A program made the position numbers and the translations under genes. Below are positions 8,084-15,549 of a stretch of 53,458 bases of DNA, piece by piece. Numbering within the stretch: position 1 is the first letter of the stretch; every line of letters starts with the position of its first letter. A model generated the notes under the pieces. The model was not told the DNA's origin. It saw only the letters and a program-made list of their open reading frames with translations, and did no database searches. Origin of the DNA: Verrucomicrobiota bacterium (lineage in GTDB: Bacteria; Verrucomicrobiota; Verrucomicrobiia; Limisphaerales; UBA8199); NCBI GenBank assembly GCA_012517205.1, contig JAAYVL010000098.1, positions 1 through 53,458 of the forward strand, in the 5' to 3' direction.

Positions 8084-10527
8084 GGCCGGTACGTGAAGAT
8101 GGCGCTGGCCCGCGCGGCGCGATCCGTCTTCAGCCGCGCCCAGTGGGCGGAATAACCGGCGGGGAACCGGTGCTTGAGCGTCCGGCCGGGCGGGACCACC
8201 AGCTCGCAATACCGGCTCCACTCGCCGTTGGCGGCAAAGTCCACCTCGATCGTAAAGGCAACCGGCTGCGCGGCCCGGTGCGAAAGCGCCAGGGACTTGG
8301 TCCGATACCCCGCCATGAGATAGGGATCGCTGGGTTCGTTGGCCGCCACCGCCGTATCCTTCCACGGCCCGCCCACGCCGGCGGGCGCGCCCAGGCGCCA
8401 GAGATCGTCCACCTCCCCAAACCACACCGCCGCCGCGCCATCGGCGGAGGGATGGCAATGCCCGTCCGGCCGCGCGCCGGCCCGCACCCCCGTCAGCACC
8501 AGCAGGCCGCGCCAGGCCGCAAAGTCGCGGATGCGCTTGTGGTGCGTGGTGATGGGGCGCAAGCGCTGAAACCCGCCCGCGTCCGCGCGCGGCACTTCGT
8601 AGATCGTGCCGTGAACATTGAAGAGGTTCCGCTCGGTGACAACCTCGCGCAGAGCGCGCGGCCAGCCGGTGGGGAAAGGATCGTCATAGACGGCGGCCGT
8701 CCGCGGCAGCCGGTAGCGCTGGCCGCCGTGGGTGACCACCACCGAGGCGGCCTCGACGGCCAGGGCCGGCCCGGCGCCGGGCGGCGCGCGCAGCGCCGCT
8801 TCCTTGTCCGCGTCGTCCAGCGGCCGCCATTCCAGCCGGCCGTCCATGACCCAGCCCCGCCGCTCTTTCACCCGCGCGCCTTCGTAGAGGTTCGCCGCCA
8901 GAATCAGCCGGCGCGCATCGCCCGCGTCGGGCTTCACCAGCCCATCAATGACCGGCCCGCGGTAATCCGCGTCCGCCAGGGCGGCGAACCGGGCGGGGTC
9001 CGGCCGGCGCGGCGGGTTGCCCAAGTGAAAGTACGCGCTGGCCCGGCGGGCGGCCTGGCCGGCTCGCACCCGCACCCAGCCGGCCTTGAGCTCGCGGCCC
9101 AGCACGCGAAAGGCGTAGCCGTGGGCGGGCACGGACACGCCGGCCACCGGCCGCCACTGGCCGCGCCCGGCGGCGTCAGCCTCCACGGTAAAGTCCACCG
9201 CGCTGGCGCTGTGATGCTTCAGGTGCAGCGTTCCCTCGCGGAACCCGGCCACCAGGAACGGCGGAGAAACCGCGCCGGCGGCGAGGTCATCGTTGAGCCA
9301 GGGCCCGCCCCACCCGGCGGGCGCGCCGAGGCCCTCCAGGTCCGCCCAGCTCCCGAACCAAAGCGCCGAGTGCGACTGGCCCGCCAGTTCATTCTGCATG
9401 ATCGAGGCGTCATCGCGCGCCATGACGATTTGCCCCCGCCAGGCGCAATAATCCACCGGCATGCGCGTGTAGGTGGAGAGCGCCCGCAGCCCGCCGTAAT
9501 GGGCCGTCCCGAAGGTGGGCGGGAAGTCATAAAACAGCCCGTGCATGTGGGCGAGCCAGCGGCCTTCGGTGACCTCGCGGATGCGGGGCCATTCGGTGTA
9601 CCAGCCGTGGAGGGCATCCTGGGTATAGCTGCCCTTGGGCAGGCGGAAGGTGTGCCATTGGCCGCCCTCCCGCAGCTTGAGGATGACCGAGCGCTTGTCC
9701 CAGCCCAGCGCCCACAGGCGGTCGTCGCCCGGCGCCACCCCGCGCAAACCGCCCGGGCCGGCAACCTCGGTGAACGGCGCGCGCTCGATGACCCGCCATG
9801 CCTGGCTCCAATCGCGGCCATCCGTCTCCGCCAGGCAGCCGGCGGGACCGTCGAAGCCCGGGTCGCCGTCGTAGCGCCAGCCGCGCTCGCCGTTGTTCGC
9901 CACCACGAGCCGGCCCGCGCTGGTGGCCGCCCCCTTGCCGTGGGCGCCGGGATAAGGCCCGCCGAGCAGGCCATAGATCCGGTTCGCCGCCAGCGTCTTG
10001 ACCTCCACCTCATACAACTCACGCTCCATGCCGACGAAATACACCTTGTCGGCGGGCGCGACGAGGTGCCGGGCGTTGCCCGTAATACGCAGGGGCATGC
10101 GGGCCAGGTCCACCGTGCGCACCCGGCCGGCCTCGTCAATAAAGTGCGGTCCGAGGATAAGCTGCCGGGATTCGGGGTGGATCATGCGGTTGGCGTGGGT
10201 GCCGCCGACGCTTTCCGGCCGCATCTCCAGCTTCAGGCGCGAGTCCACCGTGTAGAGTTTATCCTGGCTCCCCTCGGGGGCATGGGGCGGATAGGTGATA
10301 AACCAGAGCTTGTCCGCCCAGGGCGCCACCGCGCCAATGCCGCACTCGCCGTAGGGATTGAAAACCGCCAGGTGCGGGTAAATGCCACTGATGCAAACGA
10401 CCTTGTTTTCGGGATCAGGCGGCCAGACCTGGCCAGCCGTTTTGGGCGCCGCCGCCGGGGCCGCAACCCGGCCACCCAACGCCAACACGCTTAAACCGAC
10501 GAGCAGGTAAGAAAGAAGGCAGCGCAC
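8080..10527 (-). CDS. Large secreted protein of unknown function with an internal duplication
   Basis: About 815 residues and not recognised as a named family. It opens with a signal peptide (CLLSYLLVGLSVLALGG...VAA). Residues about 40-310 contain short repeated strand motifs resembling a propeller. Residues about 313-504 and about 635-815 are two copies of one module. Shared landmarks are the (M/V)HG.(F/I)Y(D/E) start, the AWRG(Q/L) strand, LWFG...DL..LGAPAG.GGPW, (L/M)AG(F/Y) followed by a beta strand, and ARRASAYFHL versus ARASAIFTYR at the end. All this suggests an extracytoplasmic carbohydrate- or protein-binding role, but no catalytic residues can be assigned. The GTG at 10527 is preferred; a TTG two codons upstream is possible. 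Its stop overlaps that of the FAH-family gene. Confidence 0.7.
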   Translation of the reverse strand: MRCLLSYLLVGLSVLALGGRVAAPAAAPKTAGQVWPPDPENKVVCISGIYPHLAVFNPYGECGIGAVAPWADKLWFITYPPHAPEGSQDKLYTVDSRLKLEMRPESVGGTHANRMIHPESRQLILGPHFIDEAGRVRTVDLARMPLRITGNARHLVAPADKVYFVGMERELYEVEVKTLAANRIYGLLGGPYPGAHGKGAATSAGRLVVANNGERGWRYDGDPGFDGPAGCLAETDGRDWSQAWRVIERAPFTEVAGPGGLRGVAPGDDRLWALGWDKRSVILKLREGGQWHTFRLPKGSYTQDALHGWYTEWPRIREVTEGRWLAHMHGLFYDFPPTFGTAHYGGLRALSTYTRMPVDYCAWRGQIVMARDDASIMQNELAGQSHSALWFGSWADLEGLGAPAGWGGPWLNDDLAAGAVSPPFLVAGFREGTLHLKHHSASAVDFTVEADAAGRGQWRPVAGVSVPAHGYAFRVLGRELKAGWVRVRAGQAARRASAYFHLGNPPRRPDPARFAALADADYRGPVIDGLVKPDAGDARRLILAANLYEGARVKERRGWVMDGRLEWRPLDDADKEAALRAPPGAGPALAVEAASVVVTHGGQRYRLPRTAAVYDDPFPTGWPRALREVVTERNLFNVHGTIYEVPRADAGGFQRLRPITTHHKRIRDFAAWRGLLVLTGVRAGARPDGHCHPSADGAAAVWFGEVDDLWRLGAPAGVGGPWKDTAVAANEPSDPYLMAGYRTKSLALSHRAAQPVAFTIEVDFAANGEWSRYCELVVPPGRTLKHRFPAGYSAHWARLKTDRAARASAIFTYRP

Positions 10528-10748
10528 CCCCAAGTCTCTAGCACATCCTTATCCGCCGAGGCAATGAACAATACAATGCCGCCCCATGCTCCTGAAAACA
10601 CCCTCCCACTCCCAGCCCAAGCATCTCCCCACCTCCGCCCACCCGCTAAAAAAGCCGAAACTAAGCCAAAACCCCACCGCTTCAGCCCCCAAACTAAAAA
10701 CTTTTCATCTTTCGCCTATCCCCATCATTTCCAGCTACTTCCACCCTG

Positions 10749-10861
10749 CCATCAAGCCGTGTACAAGGGGTGTACAAGGGATGCTCACCGGATGCACATG
10801 GTAAAATCTGATGAGCACCCGATGAGCATCCCTTGTACACCCCTTGTACACGGCTCGATGG
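10749..10861. repeat. Large inverted repeat with TGTACA boxes, copy 1
   Basis: The two arms, 10756-10787 and 10823-10854, are perfect reverse complements over 32 bases and stay paired with few mismatches nearly to the centre. With one mismatch the pairing extends outward to about 10750/10861. Each arm contains the tandem unit GTGTACAAGGG twice, so one element has four TGTACA palindromes. The transcript would fold into a near-continuous hairpin of about 100 bases from either strand. The same arm recurs at 38584-38682. There is no T-run, so it is not a standard intrinsic terminator; it behaves like a REP or MITE-type dispersed element. Confidence 0.9.
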
Positions 10862-10958
10862 GAGCTATGGAAGATGCTGAAAGGACGTTGGTTGAGCGAA
10901 GTTGGGAGGGGTGGTTGCCGGGGAGCGAAATTGGGAGACCAGGCGGAGGGAGAGAGGG

Positions 10959-10975
10959 TGTCCAATAATTGGACA
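10959..10975. repeat. Palindrome TGTCCAA-TAA-TTGGACA
   Basis: A perfect 7-base inverted repeat with a 3-base centre, 105 bases to the right of hairpin copy 1. A longer palindrome with the same CCAA/TTGG heart lies to the right of hairpin copy 2 (38854-38876). The parallel placement suggests it belongs to the same element or is an operator-like site. Confidence 0.7.
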
Positions 10976-11184
10976 GTTTGAGGATGGGAGCGGTTGGTGA
11001 TGGGACGGTTATTGGGGAGGTGGCTTGAGGTTGGTTCGGATGCTTTTAGCGGTCTTGTGGGTGGCGGGCAGGGAGGGAGAGAATGAGGGGGGGCGCCTTT
11101 TTGTGCTTATGCCGGAGGAATGGAGCCGGGGACAGGTTTGGCTATTGAAGTTCGGCTCCGGGTCGGTTAGCCTGCCGTAGTCGT

Positions 11185-12561
11185 ATGACCTTAACAGAGA
11201 AAGTATTGGCCCGCGCGGCGGGCAAGGCCCGGGTGGCGGCCGGGGACAACATTTGGGTGCAGGCGGATGTGCTGATGACGCATGACGTTTGCGGGCCGGG
11301 GACGATTGGCGTGTTCCACCGTGAATTTGGCAAGGGAGCGAAGGTGTGGGATCGGCACCGGGTGGTGATCATTCCCGATCACTACATATTCACCGCGGAT
11401 TCGAAGTCGAATCGGAACGTGGATATTCTGCGCGAGTTCGCCCGGGAGCAGGGGCTGGTTTATTTTTACGATGTGATTGACGACCCGAACGGGCATTGGG
11501 TGTTTGACGCGAGCAAGGGCATGCTCAAGCGGCAGTATGGGTCGCGTTATGCGGGGGTATGCCATACGGCGCTGCCGCAAAAGGGCCACACCCGGCCGGG
11601 GGAGGTGTTGTTCGGCACCGACTCGCATACCTGCATGGCGGGGGCGTTCAATGAGTTTGCCACGGGCATCGGCAACACGGATGCGGGGTTTGTCATGGGC
11701 ACGGGCAAGCTGCTGGTCAAAGTGCCGGAGACCATGCATTTCCGGCTGGAGGGCAAGCTGCCGCCCGGGGTGATGGCCAAGGACATCATTCTGCATTGCA
11801 TTGGCGAAATTGGTTTTGACGGGGCGACGTATCGCGCGATGCAGTTTGACGGGCCGGGGGCCGCCAGTTTGAGCATGGATGACCGGATGACGGTGGCCAA
11901 CATGGCGATCGAGGCGGGGGGGAAGAATGGGATTTTCGAGTTCGACGCGCAGACGCAAGCCTACGTGGATTATCGCTGCAAACTCAACGGGACGAAGGCG
12001 GGTTATGAGCCGGTCGAGCGCGATCGGGAGGAGAAGTTTGTGTATGAGCTGGTGCTGGATCTTTCCCGGCTGGAGCCGACGGTGGCCTGTCATCCCAATC
12101 CGGGGCAGCGCAAGCTGGCGAAGGAGCTGGGGCATATCCGGCTGGATCGCGCCTACATTGGCTCCTGCACCGGCGGCAAGACGAGCGATTTTCTGGAATT
12201 CGCGCGGGTGGTGCAGGGGCGGCGGGTGGTGATTGACACTTTCGGCGTGCCGGCGACGCCGGAGATCGTGCACGATTTGCAGACGGCGCGCTGGGGCGAG
12301 CAGACGGTCTGGGAGATTCTTACGGCCGCCGGCGTGCTGATGACGGAAAACGCCGGCTGCGCGGCGTGCCTGGGCGGGCCGGTGGATACGTTTGGCCGCA
12401 TGAACGCGCCGCTCAAGTGCATCAGCGCCACGAACCGCAATTTCCCCGGCCGCATGGGGCATAAAGATTCGCAGGTGTTCCTGGCGTCGCCGGCCACCGT
12501 GGCGGCCAGCGCCGTGACGGGCCGGATTACGGATCCGCGGGAGCTGCTGCCCCGGGCTTGA
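11185..12561 (+). CDS. leuC: 3-isopropylmalate dehydratase large subunit-like (aconitase family)
   Basis: A 458-residue aconitase-superfamily large subunit. The [4Fe-4S] ligands are visible as Cys328 (YIGSCTGGK) and Cys392/Cys395 (GCAACLGG). The substrate-binding region has FGTDSHT at 144-149 and a PDHY motif near residue 64. Length and pattern fit the LeuC/homoaconitase branch, which isomerises 2- to 3-isopropylmalate in leucine synthesis with a separate LeuD. No small subunit is found in the window; the next gene is an O-antigen-ligase-like protein instead. Homoaconitate or another 2-alkylmalate is an alternative substrate. The stop codon shares one base with the next ATG (TGATG), implying translational coupling. 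Confidence 0.8.
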   Translation: MTLTEKVLARAAGKARVAAGDNIWVQADVLMTHDVCGPGTIGVFHREFGKGAKVWDRHRVVIIPDHYIFTADSKSNRNVDILREFAREQGLVYFYDVIDDPNGHWVFDASKGMLKRQYGSRYAGVCHTALPQKGHTRPGEVLFGTDSHTCMAGAFNEFATGIGNTDAGFVMGTGKLLVKVPETMHFRLEGKLPPGVMAKDIILHCIGEIGFDGATYRAMQFDGPGAASLSMDDRMTVANMAIEAGGKNGIFEFDAQTQAYVDYRCKLNGTKAGYEPVERDREEKFVYELVLDLSRLEPTVACHPNPGQRKLAKELGHIRLDRAYIGSCTGGKTSDFLEFARVVQGRRVVIDTFGVPATPEIVHDLQTARWGEQTVWEILTAAGVLMTENAGCAACLGGPVDTFGRMNAPLKCISATNRNFPGRMGHKDSQVFLASPATVAASAVTGRITDPRELLPRA

Positions 12562-14504
12562 TGCGGCGCGAAACGCTGGATACCTGGTGCGAGCGGGGCA
12601 TCCTCGGCCTGGTGCTGGTGGTCCTGATCTGGGGGCCGCTGGCGATGGGAGCGGTGCGTCCGTCCGAGTTCCTCGTGATCCAGGGGGCAACGATGGGCGT
12701 GCTGCTGCTGTGGGGGGCGCGGTTGTGGCTGAGCCCGCGGCCGCAGGTGCTCTGGCCGCCGATTTGCTGGGTGGTGGCGGCTTTTGTGGGGTATGCCCTG
12801 ATCCGCTATCATTACGCGGAGGTTGAGTACCTGGCGCGGCAGGAGCTGATCCGCCTGCTGATCTACGCCTTTCTGTTCTTTGCCCTCCTTAATAATTTGC
12901 ACCGGCAGGAGTCGTTGCAGGTCATCAGCAGCACGCTGATCACGCTGGCGATGGTCATCGCGGCCTATGCCGTGTATCAGTTTCTGACGCGCTCGGACTG
13001 GGTGTGGCGGTACCGGGTCGGGTTTGATTATGGGGGGTCGGGGACGTATGTGTCGCGCAATCACCTGGGCGGTTTTCTGGAGATGCTCCTGCCGCTGGGG
13101 CTGGCGTACACGCTGGTGAGCCGGTTCAAGCCCGTGAGCAAGGTTCTGACGGGGTATGCCTCGCTGGTAATTCTCGCCGGCATTGTGGCCACCGTGTCGC
13201 GCGGGACTTATCTTTCGACGGCGGTGGCGCTGGGGTTGTTTTTTGGCGTGCTGCTGTTTCAGCGTTCGCACCGGCTGCCGGCGTTTCTGTTGCTGGTGGT
13301 CGTGCTGGCGGCCGGGGCGTATTTGCTGCCCCGGAACATTTCCGTGCGGCTGCGTTTCCAGCAGTATTTGACCGAGCCCGGCCCGGATCCGCGGGCGGAG
13401 GACGGCAAGCGGTCCGTTTTCTGGGATCCGGAGGATGCGCGCGTGATTCTCTGGCAATCGGCGTTGCGGGTGTGGGAGCAGAATATCTGGTGGGGCGTGG
13501 GGCCGGCGCATTATGACGTGCGGTTCCCGGCGTATCGGCCGTTGGCGATGCAGCTGCATCCGTATTTTGCGCATAATGATTATTTGCAGTTTCTGGCCGA
13601 GTGGGGGCTGGTTGGCACCGGGCTGGGGGCGGCGGCGTTGGTTTTGCTGGGCTGGGGGGTGGTCGGGAGCTGGCGCTACGTGCGCGGCGCGACGAGCGAT
13701 CTGGGGCATCCCCGGAACAGCAGCAAGTTCGCGTTTGTGCTCGGGGCGGTGATGGGGCTGGTCGCGATTTTGGTGCATTCGGTCGTGGACTTTAATTTGC
13801 ATATTCCGGCCAATGCCATCCTGGCGGTGACGCTGGCGGCGTTGCTGAGCAGTTGCCTCCGCTTCGCTTCGGAGCGGCATTGGCAGTCGCTGAAGTGGTG
13901 GGGCAAGGCGCTGGGCAGCGTTCTGGTGCTGGCGGGCACGGTTTACCTGGGGCAGCAGGGGTGGCGGAATGCGCGGGAGTACGCCTGGCTCCAGCGCGCG
14001 GATCGCGCGCCGCTGTTCACCATGGCCCAGGTGGATTGCCTGAAGCGGGCTTTCGCCGCCGAGCCGATGAATGCCGAGACGGCGTATGCCATCGGCGAGA
14101 TTTACCGCGTGAAATCCGCGGAAGGCGGGGACGATTATCAGGAACTGGCGGTTCAGGCGCTGGAGTGGTTTAAGCGCAGCCTCGAGTTGAATCCGTGGAA
14201 TGCCTACGGGCATCTGCGCTATGGCTGGTGCCTGGACTGGCTTGGGCGGTTCGCGGAGTCGCCGCCCTTCTTTGCGCGCGCGGCCCAGCTTGACCCCAAT
14301 GGCTTCGAGGTGGCGGCCAATGCCGGGCTGCACTATGCCCAGGCGGGGAACTATGCCGCCGCCCGGACGTGGTTCGAGCGCTCGCTGCGGCTGGAAAGGA
14401 AGTCCAACCCGATTGCCAGCAGCTACTTGCCCATCGTGACCAGCCGGTTGCTGGAGGCGGCGACTAATGAGTTTAGCGCCGGCCTTCGGTCGGCGTCACC
14501 ATGA
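12561..14504 (+). CDS. O-antigen ligase-like polytopic membrane protein with C-terminal TPR
   Basis: A 647-residue inner-membrane protein. Residues 1-460 contain about ten to twelve hydrophobic helices. The Wzy_C/WaaL signature sits in the large periplasmic loop: SRNHLGGFLEM, then the region from DARVILWQSALRVW to GVGPAHYDVRFP and HPYFAHNDYLQFLAEWGLVG. Residues about 485-640 form tetratricopeptide-type helices (AETAYAIGEIY..., WNAYGHLRYGWCLDWLGRFAES, FEVAANAGLHYAQAGNYAAARTWFERSL). Family members polymerise or ligate glycans on lipid carriers at the periplasmic face; the TPR part likely recruits partners. The ATG overlaps the upstream stop by one base, tying it to the LeuC-type gene on one transcript although the two have no obvious shared pathway. 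Confidence 0.85.
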   Translation: MRRETLDTWCERGILGLVLVVLIWGPLAMGAVRPSEFLVIQGATMGVLLLWGARLWLSPRPQVLWPPICWVVAAFVGYALIRYHYAEVEYLARQELIRLLIYAFLFFALLNNLHRQESLQVISSTLITLAMVIAAYAVYQFLTRSDWVWRYRVGFDYGGSGTYVSRNHLGGFLEMLLPLGLAYTLVSRFKPVSKVLTGYASLVILAGIVATVSRGTYLSTAVALGLFFGVLLFQRSHRLPAFLLLVVVLAAGAYLLPRNISVRLRFQQYLTEPGPDPRAEDGKRSVFWDPEDARVILWQSALRVWEQNIWWGVGPAHYDVRFPAYRPLAMQLHPYFAHNDYLQFLAEWGLVGTGLGAAALVLLGWGVVGSWRYVRGATSDLGHPRNSSKFAFVLGAVMGLVAILVHSVVDFNLHIPANAILAVTLAALLSSCLRFASERHWQSLKWWGKALGSVLVLAGTVYLGQQGWRNAREYAWLQRADRAPLFTMAQVDCLKRAFAAEPMNAETAYAIGEIYRVKSAEGGDDYQELAVQALEWFKRSLELNPWNAYGHLRYGWCLDWLGRFAESPPFFARAAQLDPNGFEVAANAGLHYAQAGNYAAARTWFERSLRLERKSNPIASSYLPIVTSRLLEAATNEFSAGLRSASP

Positions 14505-14595
14505 GGGCGGCGCGGCCCGAAACCTGCTGGCAAATGCCGGTCGGGGCATATTTTTGGGGCGCCTGGCCGCGGTGAGAAAAATTGAAAATATTCCG

Positions 14596-14623
14596 TTGAC
14601 AAAGCCGGGCCAACCGCTAATAT
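14596..14623 (+). promoter_or_regulatory. Strong sigma70-type promoter of the FecR gene
   Basis: TTGACA at 14596-14601, a 16-base spacer and TAATAT at 14618-14623 match the housekeeping consensus well. The expected transcript starts near 14630, leaving a leader of about 33 bases before the ATG at 14663, which has an AGGAG site. Confidence 0.75.
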
Positions 14624-14662
14624 TAGCCCGTGATTGATGCAGCCTAGTTTGCAGGAGCAAAT

Positions 14663-15460
14663 ATGAAAACGATACAAAGCTTGATCTATAAATTGCTGGC
14701 GGGCGGGGTGGTGACGGCGATGGCTTTCACATTGGCGGCCCAAACGGCTGACCAGGGGATGGCCAAGGTGGTTCGTCTCAAGGGTGCGGCCCGGTATGTC
14801 TCGGGGAGCAAGGAAGGGCAACTGCTGAAGGTGGGCGATTTGATTCCGCCGGGCACGGCCATTCAAACCGCGGAAAAATCCCGGGTGGATTTGGTTTTGG
14901 GCGAAGGGTCCGCCCCGGTGGGAGGTCCGCCGGCGGCGGGAGATATGCTCACCTACACCCCCACCGTTGAACAGAATGTGGTGCGGGTCTGGGAGAACAC
15001 CCTGTTGGGCATAGACAAATTGAATATTACGCGGACCGCCGGGGACGAGGTGACGGAGACGCAGCTCGATCTGAAGGCGGGCCACATCTTTGGCATGGTG
15101 AAGAAGCTGTCGGCGGCCTCCAAGTACGAGGTCAAGATTCCCAATGGCGTGGCCGGCATCCGCGGCACGGTTTATGACATCAGCGCGGAGGGCGTCATCA
15201 AGGTGCTGTCGGGTTCGGTGGTGCTGGCCTATGTCGGCGCCGATGGCCAGGTGCAGACCCAGGTGGTCATGAGCTTGCAGGAGTATGACGCGCCCAGCAA
15301 TACGCTGAAGCCGCTGGCGGACATCAACAAGAGCGGGATGGAGAAATGCATGCACGGCTGGCCGGGTCGGCCGCCGCCGCCGCGTCCGCCGCCGCCGCCG
15401 CCGCCACCGCCGCCGTCGCGCTGGAAGCCGGGGCACGGGCATCATCACGGGCACCACTAA
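14663..15460 (+). CDS. Secreted FecR-domain protein with polyproline and His-rich tail
   Basis: A 265-residue exported protein. Residues 1-26 are a signal peptide. Residues about 33-210 are a FecR-type beta domain: VVRLKGAARYVSG, KVGDLIPPGTAIQTAEKSRVDLVL, then VKIPNGVAGIRGTVYDI and VLSGSVVLAYV. FecR is known as a periplasmic sensor for TonB-linked signalling, but stand-alone FecR domains like this are common in this phylum and their role is open. The tail holds a run of prolines encoded by a CCG microsatellite and ends GHGHHHGHH, a likely metal-binding patch. It has its own promoter, an AGGAG ribosome-binding site and a terminator, so it is a monocistronic unit just before the CHASE2 cyclase. 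Confidence 0.85.
   Translation: MKTIQSLIYKLLAGGVVTAMAFTLAAQTADQGMAKVVRLKGAARYVSGSKEGQLLKVGDLIPPGTAIQTAEKSRVDLVLGEGSAPVGGPPAAGDMLTYTPTVEQNVVRVWENTLLGIDKLNITRTAGDEVTETQLDLKAGHIFGMVKKLSAASKYEVKIPNGVAGIRGTVYDISAEGVIKVLSGSVVLAYVGADGQVQTQVVMSLQEYDAPSNTLKPLADINKSGMEKCMHGWPGRPPPPRPPPPPPPPPPSRWKPGHGHHHGHH
15369..15417 (+). repeat. CCG/GCC trinucleotide microsatellite
   Basis: An almost pure trinucleotide run within the FecR gene, encoding the proline block. Such runs change length by slippage in whole codons, so the proline spacer may vary between strains. Confidence 0.85.
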
Positions 15461-15500
15461 GAGTGCCGGCGGCCCGGTTGCAACCGGGAGGGCTTTAATC

Positions 15501-15540
15501 AACCAGAGCAGCCTTGTGTTGCTCTGGTTTTTTTGTTTTT
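15501..15540 (+). terminator. Rho-independent terminator after the FecR gene
   Basis: A 10-base perfect stem AACCAGAGCA/TGCTCTGGTT with a 9-base loop is followed at once by a long T-rich run. It is one of the clearest intrinsic terminators in the window and separates the FecR gene from the cyclase. Confidence 0.93.
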
Positions 15541-15549
15541 TTCTCCGAA

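Larger units (their letters stand above)
10528..11184. other. Gene-free stretch with a repeat element
   Basis: No convincing gene in these 657 bases; the open frames present are low-complexity or run through the repeat arms. The first part is cytosine- and adenine-rich. Then come the large TGTACA hairpin (10749-10861), a purine-rich G/A stretch and a smaller palindrome (10959-10975). A 7-base dyad (GGAGCCG/CGGCTCC) lies just before the LeuC-type gene and may be part of its leader. Confidence 0.6.

Noticed and set aside
10756-10854. CRISPR-like repeats (GTGTACAAGGG occurring four times)
   Set aside because: The units are tandem and inverted within one hairpin with no unique spacers of constant length, and no cas genes are present.
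10564-10968. Open frame of 134 codons on the plus strand across the first large hairpin
   Set aside because: It is proline/lysine-poor in structure, reads through both hairpin arms (giving VYKGCTRDAH and its mirror) and has no ribosome-binding site. The opposite strand has an equally good frame. It is a by-product of the repeat.
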